Shown: positions 46,319 through 53,900, numbered from the stretch's first letter. The stretch is DNA of 64,000 bases from Caulobacter sp. FWC26 (GCF_002742645.2 NZ_CP033875.1:4256001-4320000); one strand, 5' to 3'. The notes: a model not told the origin generated them from the letters alone. Numbers and translations are program-made.

Positions 46319-46585
46319 GAGGATTTGGCGGCGCGCCGTTCGCGAGGCCGCAGCGGAAAAAATCGCACATCAACGGGGAACCAAGCGCCAACGGCTCCGT
46401 TCTGTATTGGCGAAGGCGGCGACGCCCCCCCGACTTGAGACTGGCGCAAGCCAGTCTGCCGCCTTCGCACCCCCCTTTGTTGATGCGAACTCAGGCGGAC
46501 CGGATTTCCGGACCGCCTTTCTTTGTTGGCGCGAACACTTGCTTCGTGAGCGTAAGCACAGCCCCCTTGTTGCGCTCACGCCGGA
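46319..46585. other. Intergenic stretch with two hairpins
   Basis: No credible gene. AGACTGGC-GCAA-GCCAGTCT (46438-46457) is a perfect 8-bp hairpin. GGCGGACCGG-ATTT-CCGGACCGCC with one A:A mismatch (46494-46517) is followed by TTTCTTT and could terminate plus-strand transcripts. The minus-strand OmpA-like gene ends at 46586, so one or both may end that transcript. Confidence 0.5.
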
Positions 46586-47044
46586 TCAGCGGGGCTCCAG
46601 GTCGAACAGCACGTCGGCGCGACGACGCAGAGGCGCAGCGGCGCCGGACGTGGAGACCGCGCCCGCGTCGCCCACCGCGGCCATGTCCACATCCACCTTA
46701 GCGAAGCCGACCCGCGCTAGCGCCCGGGACACCGCTTCGGCGCGGCGACGCGATAGCGCCAGGTTGTCCGCCGGCGCGCCCACGGCGTCGGCCAGCCCGA
46801 CGACGCGCACCGATCGCACCGTGCAATCGCGCGCCTGGACTTTGGCGTTGTCGAGCACCATCCGCGCCTCGCGCGTCAGGGCGGCGCTGTCGCGGTCGAA
46901 ATAGAGCGAGGCCTGGAAGTCGGCGCAGACCGCCGGCGCAGCCGCCACGGGCTTTCGCAAGGTCCGGAATGGCCCGTCGGTGGCGGCGCATCCGGCGGCG
47001 GCCAGGAGCGCGCCGCCCAGGATCAAGGTGCGTATGGTCTTCAT
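46586..47044 (-). CDS. OmpA-like lipoprotein
   Basis: 152 residues. The signal peptide and lipobox (LGGALLAAAGC) predict a lipoprotein. The remainder is an OmpA-like peptidoglycan-binding domain: ASLYFDRDSAALTREARMVLDNA with the conserved F-D pattern, VVGLADAVGAPADNLALSRRRAEAVSRALARVGF (N-x-x-L-S-x-x-R-A) and the C-terminal RRRADVLFDLEP. The ATG at 47044 was chosen to begin the signal peptide; the frame extends upstream without signal-like residues. A terminator for the preceding gene lies between 47078 and 47103. Confidence 0.82.
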   Translation of the reverse strand: MKTIRTLILGGALLAAAGCAATDGPFRTLRKPVAAAPAVCADFQASLYFDRDSAALTREARMVLDNAKVQARDCTVRSVRVVGLADAVGAPADNLALSRRRAEAVSRALARVGFAKVDVDMAAVGDAGAVSTSGAAAPLRRRADVLFDLEPR

Positions 47045-47077
47045 GCCAAACCCTCCGTCAGAAATCGCGGACATGAC

Positions 47078-47103
47078 AAAGGCGACCGGCGGGGCCGGTC
47101 GCC
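47078..47103 (-). terminator. Terminator of the glycine-zipper gene
   Basis: On the minus strand GGCGACCGGC-CCC-GCCGGTCGCC is a perfect 10-bp stem followed by TTTGTC. It lies 34 bases past the stop of the gene ending at 47137. Confidence 0.75.
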
Positions 47104-47136
47104 TCTCTGGCGCATGCTGTTCGCACGCGTGGCCCC

Positions 47137-47481
47137 TTAGTAGCGGGGCGCGCCGTCTTCCCAATAGTAACGGCCGCTCCGCGAGTCGTAGTAGTAATAT
47201 CGACCGGCGCGTTCGTCATAGTACTGGCGACGGTTGACGCTGGTCGCGCCGCAGCCGCCATCCTCGCGACAGCCCTTCACCGCGCCCGCCGTGCCGCCGA
47301 TCGCGGCGCCGATCGCCGCGCCGGTTCCGGCGCTGCCGCTGCCCACATTGTTGCCGATCACCGCGCCTGCGATCGCGCCGAGCGCGGCGCCGCCGGCGGC
47401 GTTGCGCTCGACATTGCCGGTCGAGGTGCACGCCGCGGCGAGCACGCCGACGCCCATCAGGGCGATCATGGTCGTTTTCAT
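47137..47481 (-). CDS. Glycine-zipper lipoprotein
   Basis: 114 residues. A signal peptide with lipobox (GVLAAAC at about residue 18) is followed by a glycine-zipper segment: GGAALGAIAGAVIGNNVGSG and GTGAAIGAAIGGTAGAVKG, the 'YMGG-like/SlyB-type' pattern. The C-terminus is Tyr-rich (YYDERAGRYYYYDSRSGRYYW). Such proteins are envelope-stress lipoproteins. A GGAAC-N16-CGTT stress promoter ends 35 bases before the ATG at 47481, supporting that start. Confidence 0.8.
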   Translation of the reverse strand: MKTTMIALMGVGVLAAACTSTGNVERNAAGGAALGAIAGAVIGNNVGSGSAGTGAAIGAAIGGTAGAVKGCREDGGCGATSVNRRQYYDERAGRYYYYDSRSGRYYWEDGAPRY

Positions 47482-47516
47482 CTTGGCTCTCCGTTCCGAG
47501 CTGTCCCAGCCCAGCA

Positions 47517-47541
47517 AACGGCTCCAGCGGCCGAGGGTTCC
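47517..47541 (-). promoter_or_regulatory. EcfG/SigT-type promoter, GGAAC-N16-CGTT (minus)
   Basis: Exact match to the general-stress consensus. The -10 CGTT lies 36 bases upstream of the glycine-zipper gene start. It sits beside a second exact match on the other strand, forming a divergent pair. Confidence 0.75.
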
Positions 47542-47551
47542 GCGCGCAAGC

Positions 47552-47576
47552 GGAACCATGGCGCAAGCGGACCGTT
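47552..47576 (+). promoter_or_regulatory. EcfG/SigT-type promoter, GGAAC-N16-CGTT (plus)
   Basis: GGAAC at 47552-47556, 16 bases, CGTT at 47573-47576. It lies 33 bases before the lipid-kinase ATG at 47610, so the glycine-zipper and kinase genes are probably co-induced under stress. Confidence 0.75.
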
Positions 47577-47609
47577 GCGTGGCGGCAGCTTTCGTGAGGG
47601 GGTGTGCGC

Positions 47610-48464
47610 ATGAAGCGCATCGACGTGATCGCCAACATCGCCTCCGGCTCGGTAGGACCGGACGCTCCCGAACTCGCCGAGCGCCTGCTGGCCGAGCATG
47701 GCGTGGCGGGGGTGGTTCATGCTCCTGCGCCAGGAGAACTGGTCGGCTGTCTTCGGGCGGTCATCGACAGCGCGCCCGACGCGGTCCTCGTGCTGGCCGG
47801 GGACGGCACCGCGCGCGCAGCTGCGGAAATGGCCGGACCGCAGGGCCCCCTGATCGCACCGCTGCCTGGCGGCACCATGAACATGCTTCCCCACGCTCTC
47901 TACGGCGAACGGCCCTGGCAGGCGGTGATGCGCGATTGCCTGGAATCGGGCGAGGCGCGCGCGATCTCGGGCGGGGAGGTGGACGGGCGGCTGTTCTTCG
48001 TCGCCGCGATCCTGGGCAGTCCCGCGTTGTGGGCCACGGCGCGTGAAGCGGCGCGGCAGGGCCGGCTGGACCTGGCCCTGGCGCGCGCCCGCCGGGCCTT
48101 CCGACGCGCCTTTTCCGGCCGCCTGCGCTACGTGCTGGACGGCCGGCCCAAGGGCAAGACCGAGGCCCTGACCTTTCTGTGTCCGTTGGTCTCCAGCGCG
48201 CTCGACTCGGATGAGCAAGCGCTGGAAGCCGCGGCCCTCGACCCCAGCGGCGCGATCGAGGTCTTTCGCCTGGGGATGAACGCCGCCTTTGGCCAATGGC
48301 GCGACGACCCTGCGGTGTCGGTGGGCCGCTGCCGCACCGGTCGGATCTGGGCCAATGGACGCATCCCCGCGATCCTCGACGGCGAACCGGCCCGGCTGGA
48401 CGCCGAAGCGTCCGTCCGTTTCCGACCCGACGCGTTTCGCGCGCTGGTCCCGGCGAACCGATGA
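47610..48464 (+). CDS. Diacylglycerol kinase-family lipid kinase
   Basis: 284 residues. The DAGK catalytic domain is at the N-terminal half: VIANIASGSVG (nucleotide loop), VLAGDGTARAAAEM, PLPGGTMNMLPHALYG (family GGT-N motif). The C-terminal half is the usual beta-sandwich. Members phosphorylate diacylglycerol, sphingoid or other lipids. The first glycine of the usual GGDGT is Ala here. It overlaps the phosphoesterase gene by ATGA. The ATG at 47610 was chosen over a GTG at 47604 because of the GAGGGGG spacing. Confidence 0.85.
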   Translation: MKRIDVIANIASGSVGPDAPELAERLLAEHGVAGVVHAPAPGELVGCLRAVIDSAPDAVLVLAGDGTARAAAEMAGPQGPLIAPLPGGTMNMLPHALYGERPWQAVMRDCLESGEARAISGGEVDGRLFFVAAILGSPALWATAREAARQGRLDLALARARRAFRRAFSGRLRYVLDGRPKGKTEALTFLCPLVSSALDSDEQALEAAALDPSGAIEVFRLGMNAAFGQWRDDPAVSVGRCRTGRIWANGRIPAILDGEPARLDAEASVRFRPDAFRALVPANR

Positions 48465-49249
48465 AGCTGATCCAGCTTTCGGATATCCATTTCGGCGGCG
48501 AGAATGTCGAGGCTGTCGCGGCGGCGGGAGCGTGGATTCGCGCGGCTGCGCCCGACCTCGTCGTGGTCGCGGGCGATCTTACGCTGGACGGAAAGACCTC
48601 GGAATTTGACGCTGCCGCGGCCTGGCTCAGCGCCTTGCCGCAGCCGCTGATCGTCACGCCCGGCAATCACGACACGCCGTTCGTCGGCCCCGGCGAGCTC
48701 TGGGAAAGGTTCACACAGCCCTGGCGACGTTTCTGCGACCGCTTCGGCGTCGAGGACGGGGCCCGATGGCGCGGCGAGGGCGTGACGGTGACCAGCCTGA
48801 ACACCGCTCGCGCCGCCCAGCTGCGCTGGAACTGGTCGAAAGGCGCGGTGGCCGGGGGCCAGATCCGACGTGTGGTGCGCGAGCTAGAGGCCGCGCCGGT
48901 CGGTGACCTGCGGGTCGTCGTCTGTCACCATCCGCTGATGGAGGTTCTGGGCGGACCGATGACGGCGCGCGTGCGCGGCGGCGTCGATGCGGCCAACCGG
49001 TTCGTGCGGGCCGGCGCCGACATCGTGCTCTCGGGACACATCCACCTGCCCTTCGTGAGCGCGCTGCCGTTCGGCGACGGTCGGACCCAGGCGGTCGGAT
49101 CGGGCACCCTGTCGCAACGCGAGCGGGGCGCTGCGCCGGGCTTCAACGTGATCGAGATCGAACCAGGCTGCGTGCGCGTCAAGGCCATGGCCTATGCGGG
49201 CGGCGACTTTGAGGCCTGGCGGAGCTGGGCGGTCGATCGCCGCGCCTGA
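48461..49249 (+). CDS. Calcineurin-type metallophosphoesterase
   Basis: 262 residues. Five metal motifs are intact: LSDIHFGG (DxH), VVAGDLTLDG (GD), TPGNHDTPF (GNHD), CHHPLMEV (H) and SGHIHLPF (GHxH). This is the class III nucleotide-phosphodiesterase/phospholipase family. Its start overlaps the lipid-kinase stop, so the two are translationally coupled, suggesting action on a shared phospholipid or phosphorylated lipid; the precise substrate is unknown. It lies under the stress-type promoter at 47552-47576. Confidence 0.88.
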   Translation: MKLIQLSDIHFGGENVEAVAAAGAWIRAAAPDLVVVAGDLTLDGKTSEFDAAAAWLSALPQPLIVTPGNHDTPFVGPGELWERFTQPWRRFCDRFGVEDGARWRGEGVTVTSLNTARAAQLRWNWSKGAVAGGQIRRVVRELEAAPVGDLRVVVCHHPLMEVLGGPMTARVRGGVDAANRFVRAGADIVLSGHIHLPFVSALPFGDGRTQAVGSGTLSQRERGAAPGFNVIEIEPGCVRVKAMAYAGGDFEAWRSWAVDRRA

Positions 49250-49256
49250 AGACTGC

Positions 49257-49282
49257 GGCGGCGCGAACCGCGTCGCGCCGCC
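49257..49282. terminator. Convergent terminator between phosphoesterase and sodB
   Basis: GGCGGCGCGA (49257-49266) pairs perfectly with TCGCGCCGCC (49273-49282), loop of six bases. It lies between two convergent stops and can serve either strand; no long T run follows on either side. Confidence 0.55.
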
Positions 49283-49294
49283 CTTGGTCCCCCG

Positions 49295-49915
49295 TCAGGT
49301 CGGAGCCGGATAGGCCCAGCCCTGCGCCCCCGACTTGGCGGCCGCGTACTGGCTGTCGGCCAGGGTCCAGTTGATCAGGTTGTCGAACACGGCTTCCAGG
49401 AAGCCCTTCCGCAGGTTCTGGTAGTCCAGATAGTAGGCGTGCTCCCAGACGTCGGCGACGGCCAGGGCCGTCAGGTCTTGCGTGACCGGGCTCTCGGCGT
49501 CGTGCGTGGAGATGATCTTCAACGCGCCCGAGGCGTCCGAGACCAGCCACACCCAGCCCGAACCGAAGTGGCCGATCCCTTCGGCGACAAACTTCTCCTT
49601 CAGCGCGTCCATGCCGCCGAAGGTGGCGTCGATAGCGGCGGCGAGCTCGGCGCCCGGCGCGGTCTTCGCCGGCGACAGGCCGTCCCAGAAGAAGGCGTGG
49701 TTCCAGGCCTGGGCGGCGTTGTTGAACACCTTGCCGGGACCGGCGCCCTTGATCACCGCTTCCAGCGTCCCCTTGTCGTCACCGTTCAGCAGGCCGTTGA
49801 GGGCCGTGACATAGGCGGCGTGGTGCTTGTCGTGGTGGAAGCGCAGCGTATTGGCCGAGATGGTCGGCTCCAGCGCGTCATAGGCGTAGGGCAGGTCGGG
49901 AAGCGTGTACGGCAT
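49295..49915 (-). CDS. sodB: Superoxide dismutase (Fe/Mn type)
   Basis: 206 residues. Metal ligands are in FHHDKHHAAYV, QAWNHAFFWDGL, and SDASGAL...DVWEHAYYLDYQN (Asp and His). The WNHAFFW and FGSGWVWLV forms resemble iron-type SodB, but Fe/Mn choice cannot be fixed from sequence. It removes superoxide in the cytoplasm; there is no signal peptide. The ATG at 49915 was chosen since the family starts right there (MPYTLPDLPYAYDALEP); the upstream frame is not family-like. Confidence 0.95.
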   Translation of the reverse strand: MPYTLPDLPYAYDALEPTISANTLRFHHDKHHAAYVTALNGLLNGDDKGTLEAVIKGAGPGKVFNNAAQAWNHAFFWDGLSPAKTAPGAELAAAIDATFGGMDALKEKFVAEGIGHFGSGWVWLVSDASGALKIISTHDAESPVTQDLTALAVADVWEHAYYLDYQNLRKGFLEAVFDNLINWTLADSQYAAAKSGAQGWAYPAPT

Positions 49916-50022
49916 GATCACTCCATGGGAAGGCGTTCCCATGAAGGGAGGAGCGGGAACGCGCGGGAAGGCATCTAGTGCGCGCGGGCGCGAAGCGTAA
50001 GCGGCTTCGACCATCCCGAACG

Positions 50023-50065
50023 CTCAACTTTCGTTGAGAAATACCCCTGGAAACTTGGGGTTTCC
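50023..50065. other. Two small hairpins between sodB and the stress pair
   Basis: CTCAAC-TTTC-GTTGAG (50023-50038) and GGAAAC-TTGGG-GTTTCC (50049-50065) lie downstream of the minus-strand pair ending at 50121. They may end that transcript or structure the sodB leader; neither has a clear U run. Confidence 0.4.
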
Positions 50066-50120
50066 GCGCATCGCGCGCCGGACAAAGCTCTGGTGCGCGA
50101 CGCCGGGTTTGAGCTCCAGG

Positions 50121-50519
50121 TCAGCGTTGCGGCGGCTTCGGGTCGAGAAACGCCTTGGCCACGCTCGCCGTCAGACCCGGGTTCTTCAGGGCGAAGATTC
50201 CGGCCGCCAAACCGAGGCCGATCGACATGATCGGACGCTCACGCACGATCTCGATAATCTTTCCGGTCATGTCGAAGCCGGCGGGCGGCGGCGCCTGGTG
50301 GCTGGCGGTGCGATGACCTTCGACCTTGCGCGCGGCGATCATGCCGGCGATGGCGACGATCAACGCGGCGACAGCGGCCACGATCGCGGCCGCGCCGGCG
50401 GGCGTGACCAGCGGAACCAGCATCGCGTAGAGCGCGAACGCGGCAGACACGACGCTGACCGCGGCGGCGGCGGCGATCGCCGCCGCCGCCGCCAGCGTCA
50501 TCAGGGTTTTTTCAAACAT
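50121..50519 (-). CDS. Holin-like/phage-holin-family membrane protein, co-encoded with DUF883 gene
   Basis: 132 residues. Two long Ala-rich hydrophobic segments (residues about 8-40 and 45-62), then a polar linker and a short amphipathic end with IVRERPIMSIGLGLAAGIFAL, echoing the ERPI...GLGVG motif of DUF883 proteins. It belongs with the 'phage holin family' or DUF1469-type stress-membrane proteins, not with lytic phage genes. The start overlaps the DUF883 stop in ATGA, so the two are coupled. Confidence 0.72.
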   Translation of the reverse strand: MFEKTLMTLAAAAAIAAAAAVSVVSAAFALYAMLVPLVTPAGAAAIVAAVAALIVAIAGMIAARKVEGHRTASHQAPPPAGFDMTGKIIEIVRERPIMSIGLGLAAGIFALKNPGLTASVAKAFLDPKPPQR

Positions 50520-50863
50520 CAGCGGTTGTGACGGCTGCCGCCGGCGATCAACAGGCCAATCAGCACGCCCACGCCCAGGCCGGCCAGGGTGGCGGTGATC
50601 GGACGTTCGCGGATGCGGTCGGCGGCGTAGGCTTGCGCCTCTTCCAGCGTCTGACCAGCGGTGTCGGTATAGGCTCGGCTCTGGGCGCGGAGGGTTTCGA
50701 ACCCTTCGGACACGGACTTCTCGACGCGCTTGGCGGCTTCGGTCAGCGAGACACGGGCCGCGTCGGCGGCCTGGGCGAAGCTGCGCTCGGCGTGCTCGAC
50801 CGCTTCCAGAGTCGCGGTCTTGGCCTTGGCGGCTTCCTTGGCGGCGGGGGAGCTGGCGGGCAT
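50519..50863 (-). CDS. DUF883 (ElaB/YqjD-like) membrane protein
   Basis: 114 residues. A long amphipathic, coiled-coil-prone N-terminus (ATLEAVEHAERSFAQAADAARVSLTEAAKRVEKS) precedes a C-terminal DUF883 tail: AYAADRIRERPITATLAGLGVGVLIGLLIAGGS, one transmembrane helix. E. coli relatives YqjD/ElaB are stress-induced and can bind ribosomes at the membrane. An exact GGAAC-N17-CGTT match (50921-50946) lies 58 bases before the ATG. Confidence 0.83.
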   Translation of the reverse strand: MPASSPAAKEAAKAKTATLEAVEHAERSFAQAADAARVSLTEAAKRVEKSVSEGFETLRAQSRAYTDTAGQTLEEAQAYAADRIRERPITATLAGLGVGVLIGLLIAGGSRHNR

Positions 50864-50920
50864 TGGATCTTATCTCCTGTTCGCGACGCGACCGACCGGG
50901 CGCTGCTGACGCGCCCCGTC

Positions 50921-50946
50921 AACGCCGAGCTTGGCGCTAGGGTTCC
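50921..50946 (-). promoter_or_regulatory. EcfG/SigT-type promoter, GGAAC-N17-CGTT
   Basis: On the minus strand GGAAC-CCTAGCGCCAAGCTCGG-CGTT with 17-base spacing is an exact consensus match. It lies in the 166-base gap between the DUF883 gene and the divergent kinase gene. Confidence 0.75.
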
Positions 50947-51029
50947 AAGTTAGCGCAACGCCCCAAGCTTCACCACCGAGGAATCCAAAGGCGCTCGCGC
51001 TACACGCGAAGCGAGGCTAAGGTCGAATC

Positions 51030-51496
51030 ATGGACGACGCCCTCAAAGCCAGCGACGAGCGCCGGGAAGCCGAGCGTCTGGCCGCCCTGCGGGGGCTGGA
51101 CATTCTGGACGGGGCCGTGAACCCGCCCGCCCTGGCGCGTCTGGTCAGGCTTGCGGCCAAGCTGTTCGACGCGCCCAAGGCGGCGATCGCGCTGGTGGAC
51201 GAGACCCGCATCTGGCGCGCGGCCTATCTCGGCTATAGCAGCCCCGAAGCCCCCCGGCGCGGCGATCTGGCTGACCGCGTGGTCGCAACCAACGCCCCTA
51301 TCGATCTTGCCGCCCCCATCCGCGACGGCGAGGGCCGGCCGCTGGGCGCTCTGGTGGTCGAAGGCCCCGGCATGGGCGGCCCCGCCTCGGACGACGACCT
51401 CCTGGCTCTGACGGACCTCGCCGAGCTCGCGGCCGAGGCGCTGTGCGGGCCGTGCGCCAAGGCCCCGACCCTCGAAAGCGAGCGCCTTGATCTAGC
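51030..51496 (+). pseudogene. 5' part of interrupted GAF-PAS-HWE hybrid kinase
   Basis: The first 155 codons encode a GAF domain (about 30-145: PALARLVRLAAKLFDAPKAAIALVDETRIWRAAYLG-type sequence, ending DDLLALTDLAELAAEALCG) and the linker ESERLDLA. The next bases are the IS481-family element. Joining 51496 to 52529 restores LDLAIAAASLGEFEW in frame, and the complete gene would encode 612 residues. As it stands the frame runs into the IS and stops at about 51656. The mRNA can therefore only make a GAF fragment with a short foreign tail. Confidence 0.9.
51491..51496. repeat. Target-site duplication, left copy (TCTAGC)
   Basis: TCTAGC immediately before the element, repeated exactly at 52523-52528. 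The 6-bp NCTAGN form is the known IS481 target consensus. Confidence 0.92.
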
Positions 51497-52522
51497 TGTC
51501 GAAGCTATGAAGGTTGTTCACCCGGAGGCGGGCTTGAACGAAGCTGGGGTTGCGACACTCCACTTCCATGGCCGGGAGCCCCCGGATGAACATCCATCAG
51601 AATGCCCGCCTGACGCCGCTTGGTCGAGCGGCGATGATTTCACGGATCGAGGTTGAAGGCTGGTCGGTGGCTAGGGCCGCCGAAGCCTTCGGAATTTCAC
51701 GCCAGACGGTCGGTAAGTGGCTGCAACGGCATCGGCGGGGCGGCGAGCGAAGGCTTCACGACCGCAGCTCGGCGCCCCGCCGATGTCCGCGCAGGACGTC
51801 CGCGGAGATCGTCGACCAAGTTCAGACCCTGCGCCGCCAGCGGATGACAGGGCCGGCCATCGCCCGCAACCTGAGCCTGGCCCGCTCGACTGTGGGGCTG
51901 ATCTTGCGCCGGCTGGGCCTGGGCAAGCTATCGGCCCTGGAGCCCAGGCCGCCGATCGTCCGATATGAGCGCGCCGCGCCTGGCGAGATGATCCACCTCG
52001 ACATCAAGAAGCTGGGCCGGTTCACCGTCGAGGGCCATCGCGTCACCGGCGACCGGCGGGCGGGACGTTCCAAGAAAGCCGGCTGGGATTTCCTGCACGT
52101 CTGCGTCGATGACGCCTCGCGCTTGGCCTACACCGAGATCCTGCCCTCCGAAGGCCAGCACGATACGACCGCCTTCCTCGAACGCGCCCTGGCCTGGCTG
52201 AGCCGCCACGGCGTCGCCGTCCAGCGGGTGATGACCGACAACGGTTCGGCCTATCGCTCCAAGCTCTTCGCCCAGGCCCTGCGGATCGCCGGCGCCAGGC
52301 ACGTGCGCACCAAGCCCTACACGCCCAGGACCAATGGCAAGGCCGAGCGCTTCATCCAGACGAGCCTGCGCGAGTGGGCCTATGGCAGGCCCTATGCCTG
52401 CTCGGAGGAACGATCCAACGCCATCAAACCCTGGACCGACGCCTACAACCTAACCCGACCACACTCTGGCATCGGCGGCCTCACCCCCTGGCAGCGTGTA
52501 AACAACCTTCTTGGAAACGACA
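51497..52522 (+). mobile_element. IS481-family insertion sequence, 1026 bp
   Basis: Ends are TGT...ACA with 25-bp imperfect terminal repeats (51497-51521 and 52498-52522; 19 of 25 identical, including GAAGGTTGTT). It is flanked by a 6-bp duplication TCTAGC. One transposase gene fills it. Excision in silico restores an intact kinase frame, proving recent insertion. No other copy is in this window, and no passenger genes are present. Confidence 0.95.
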
Positions 52523-52527
52523 TCTAG
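51586..52527 (+). CDS. IS481-family transposase
   Basis: 313 residues. The N-terminal winged-helix/HTH (about 8-55: LTPLGRAAMISRI, VARAAEAFGISRQTVGKWLQRH) is followed by a DDE integrase core: Asp in EMIHLDIKKLGRF, Asp in VQRVMTDNGSAYRS, Glu in YTPRTNGKAERFIQTS. The frame is complete and has no internal stops, so the element may be active. The stop codon TAG at 52525-52527 lies in the target duplication, not within the element; the last codon ATC also begins with the element's final base. The ATG at 51586 is used; a start at 51550 lacks family sequence. Confidence 0.93.
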   Translation: MNIHQNARLTPLGRAAMISRIEVEGWSVARAAEAFGISRQTVGKWLQRHRRGGERRLHDRSSAPRRCPRRTSAEIVDQVQTLRRQRMTGPAIARNLSLARSTVGLILRRLGLGKLSALEPRPPIVRYERAAPGEMIHLDIKKLGRFTVEGHRVTGDRRAGRSKKAGWDFLHVCVDDASRLAYTEILPSEGQHDTTAFLERALAWLSRHGVAVQRVMTDNGSAYRSKLFAQALRIAGARHVRTKPYTPRTNGKAERFIQTSLREWAYGRPYACSEERSNAIKPWTDAYNLTRPHSGIGGLTPWQRVNNLLGNDI

Positions 52528-52528
52528 C
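52523..52528. repeat. Target-site duplication, right copy (TCTAGC)
   Basis: Exact copy of 51491-51496. It carries the transposase TAG stop and lies at the junction to the kinase's second half. Confidence 0.92.
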
Positions 52529-53900
52529 CATCGCCGCCGCCAGCCTCGGCGAGTTCGAATGGAACATCCACGAGAACGTCTTCAAGATCAGTCCGCGCCT
52601 GGCCAAGTTGTCCGGCATTCCCGTGGGCGAGATGGCCAGCCACGACGGTGATAGCCTCTATCCCTACATTCACCCCGATGATCGCGACGCGGTGCGCGCC
52701 AGCGTCGACGAACAACTGGCGAAAGACGGCCGCTTCACCGTCGAGTACCGCCGCCTGACACCGGACGGGGCGGGCGAGGTCTGGAACAGCGCTGCGGGCG
52801 TGATGCTGCGCGACGCCGATGGCCAGCCGACCCGCCTGATCGGCGTCGTCCAGGACATCACCGAGCGCAAACTGCAGGAGGAGCAGCGTGAGAGCCTGGT
52901 CGCCGAACTGGAGCACCGTATCAAGAACCTGCTAGCGGTCGTTCAGTCGGTGGCGGCGCAGTCGGCGCGCAAGTCGGCCTCGCTGGACGTGTTCCTGAAG
53001 ACCTTCGCCGCGCGGCTTAAGTCCATGAGCTCGGCCCACGACCTGCTCAGCGCCGCCCGCTGGCGCGGCGCCACCCTGGCCCGCATCGCGGCGGCCGAGC
53101 TGGGGGGGCTGGCGCCGACCCAGACCCGCTGGGACGGGCCCGAGCTGTTCTTGACGCCTCGCGCCGCCTCCGCCCTGTCGCTGGCGCTACATGAGCTGGC
53201 GGTCAACGCGGTGCGCTATGGCTCCCTCTCGACCGAGAACGGCAAGGTCGAGGTGGTGTGGCGGCGCACGCCCGACGGCGGCTTCGCCCTGGAATGGCTG
53301 GAGACCGGCGGTCCGCCGGCCACCGCCCCCGCAACCAAAGGCTTTGGCGCCACCCTGATCGAGGACGTCGCCGGTCGCGAGCTGGGCGGCGCGGCCAAGA
53401 TCAGTTATCGCCCTAGCGGCGTCACCGCGATGATCCAGGGCGCCGCCGAGGCCCTGGCCGACGCGCCCCCGGTCGAGCCGGTCAGCGCCGCCCCCGAACG
53501 GATCGTCGAGACGGTGGTCGCCGCCGACGAGACCGTGCGCCCTGGCGCGATCGCCGGCCTGAAGGTGCTGATCGTCGAGGACTCGCTCTTGCTGGCGCTG
53601 GAGCTTGAGGCGGGACTGGAAGACGCCGGCGTCGACGTGATCGGTTGCGCGGCGGAGCTTAGCGAAGCGCTGTCCATGGTCGAGCAGGACTTCGACGTGG
53701 CGGTGCTGGACGCCGACCTCAACGGACAGTCGGTGGCGCCGGTCGCCGAGATTCTCCGCTCGATGGGCCGACCGTTCGTCTTCGCCACCGGCTATGCCGA
53801 CAAGGCCGCGCCGATGGGCTTCGACGCCCCGATCGTGCGCAAGCCTTACAACGTTCACCAGATCGCCCGCGCGGTGGCGGGGGTCACTGGACGGGCATGA
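52529..53900 (+). pseudogene. 3' part of interrupted kinase: PAS, HWE kinase, receiver
   Basis: Continues the frame of the 5' part. A PAS domain (LGEFEWNIHENVFKISP, PDDRDAVRASVDEQLAKD, GVVQDITERK) is followed by an HWE-type DHp/ATPase: ELEHRIKNLLAVVQSVAAQ (His), LALHELAVNAVRYGSLS (N box) and FALEWLETGGPP (the W-E of HWE). The C-terminal receiver (LIVEDSLLLALELEAGLEDAGV, acceptor Asp in VAVLDADLNGQ, Lys in VRKPYN) ends the gene. The frame is open back into the IS to about 52374, so a truncated, IS-fused kinase could be made. No disabling mutation other than the IS is visible. Confidence 0.88.

Noticed and set aside
46306..46701. A 131-codon plus-strand open frame
   Set aside because: No ribosome-binding site, no family sequence, and it overlaps the stop of the OmpA-like gene and two hairpins.
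50121..50519. Prophage holin gene
   Set aside because: No phage genes nearby; the gene is start-stop coupled to a DUF883 stress gene.
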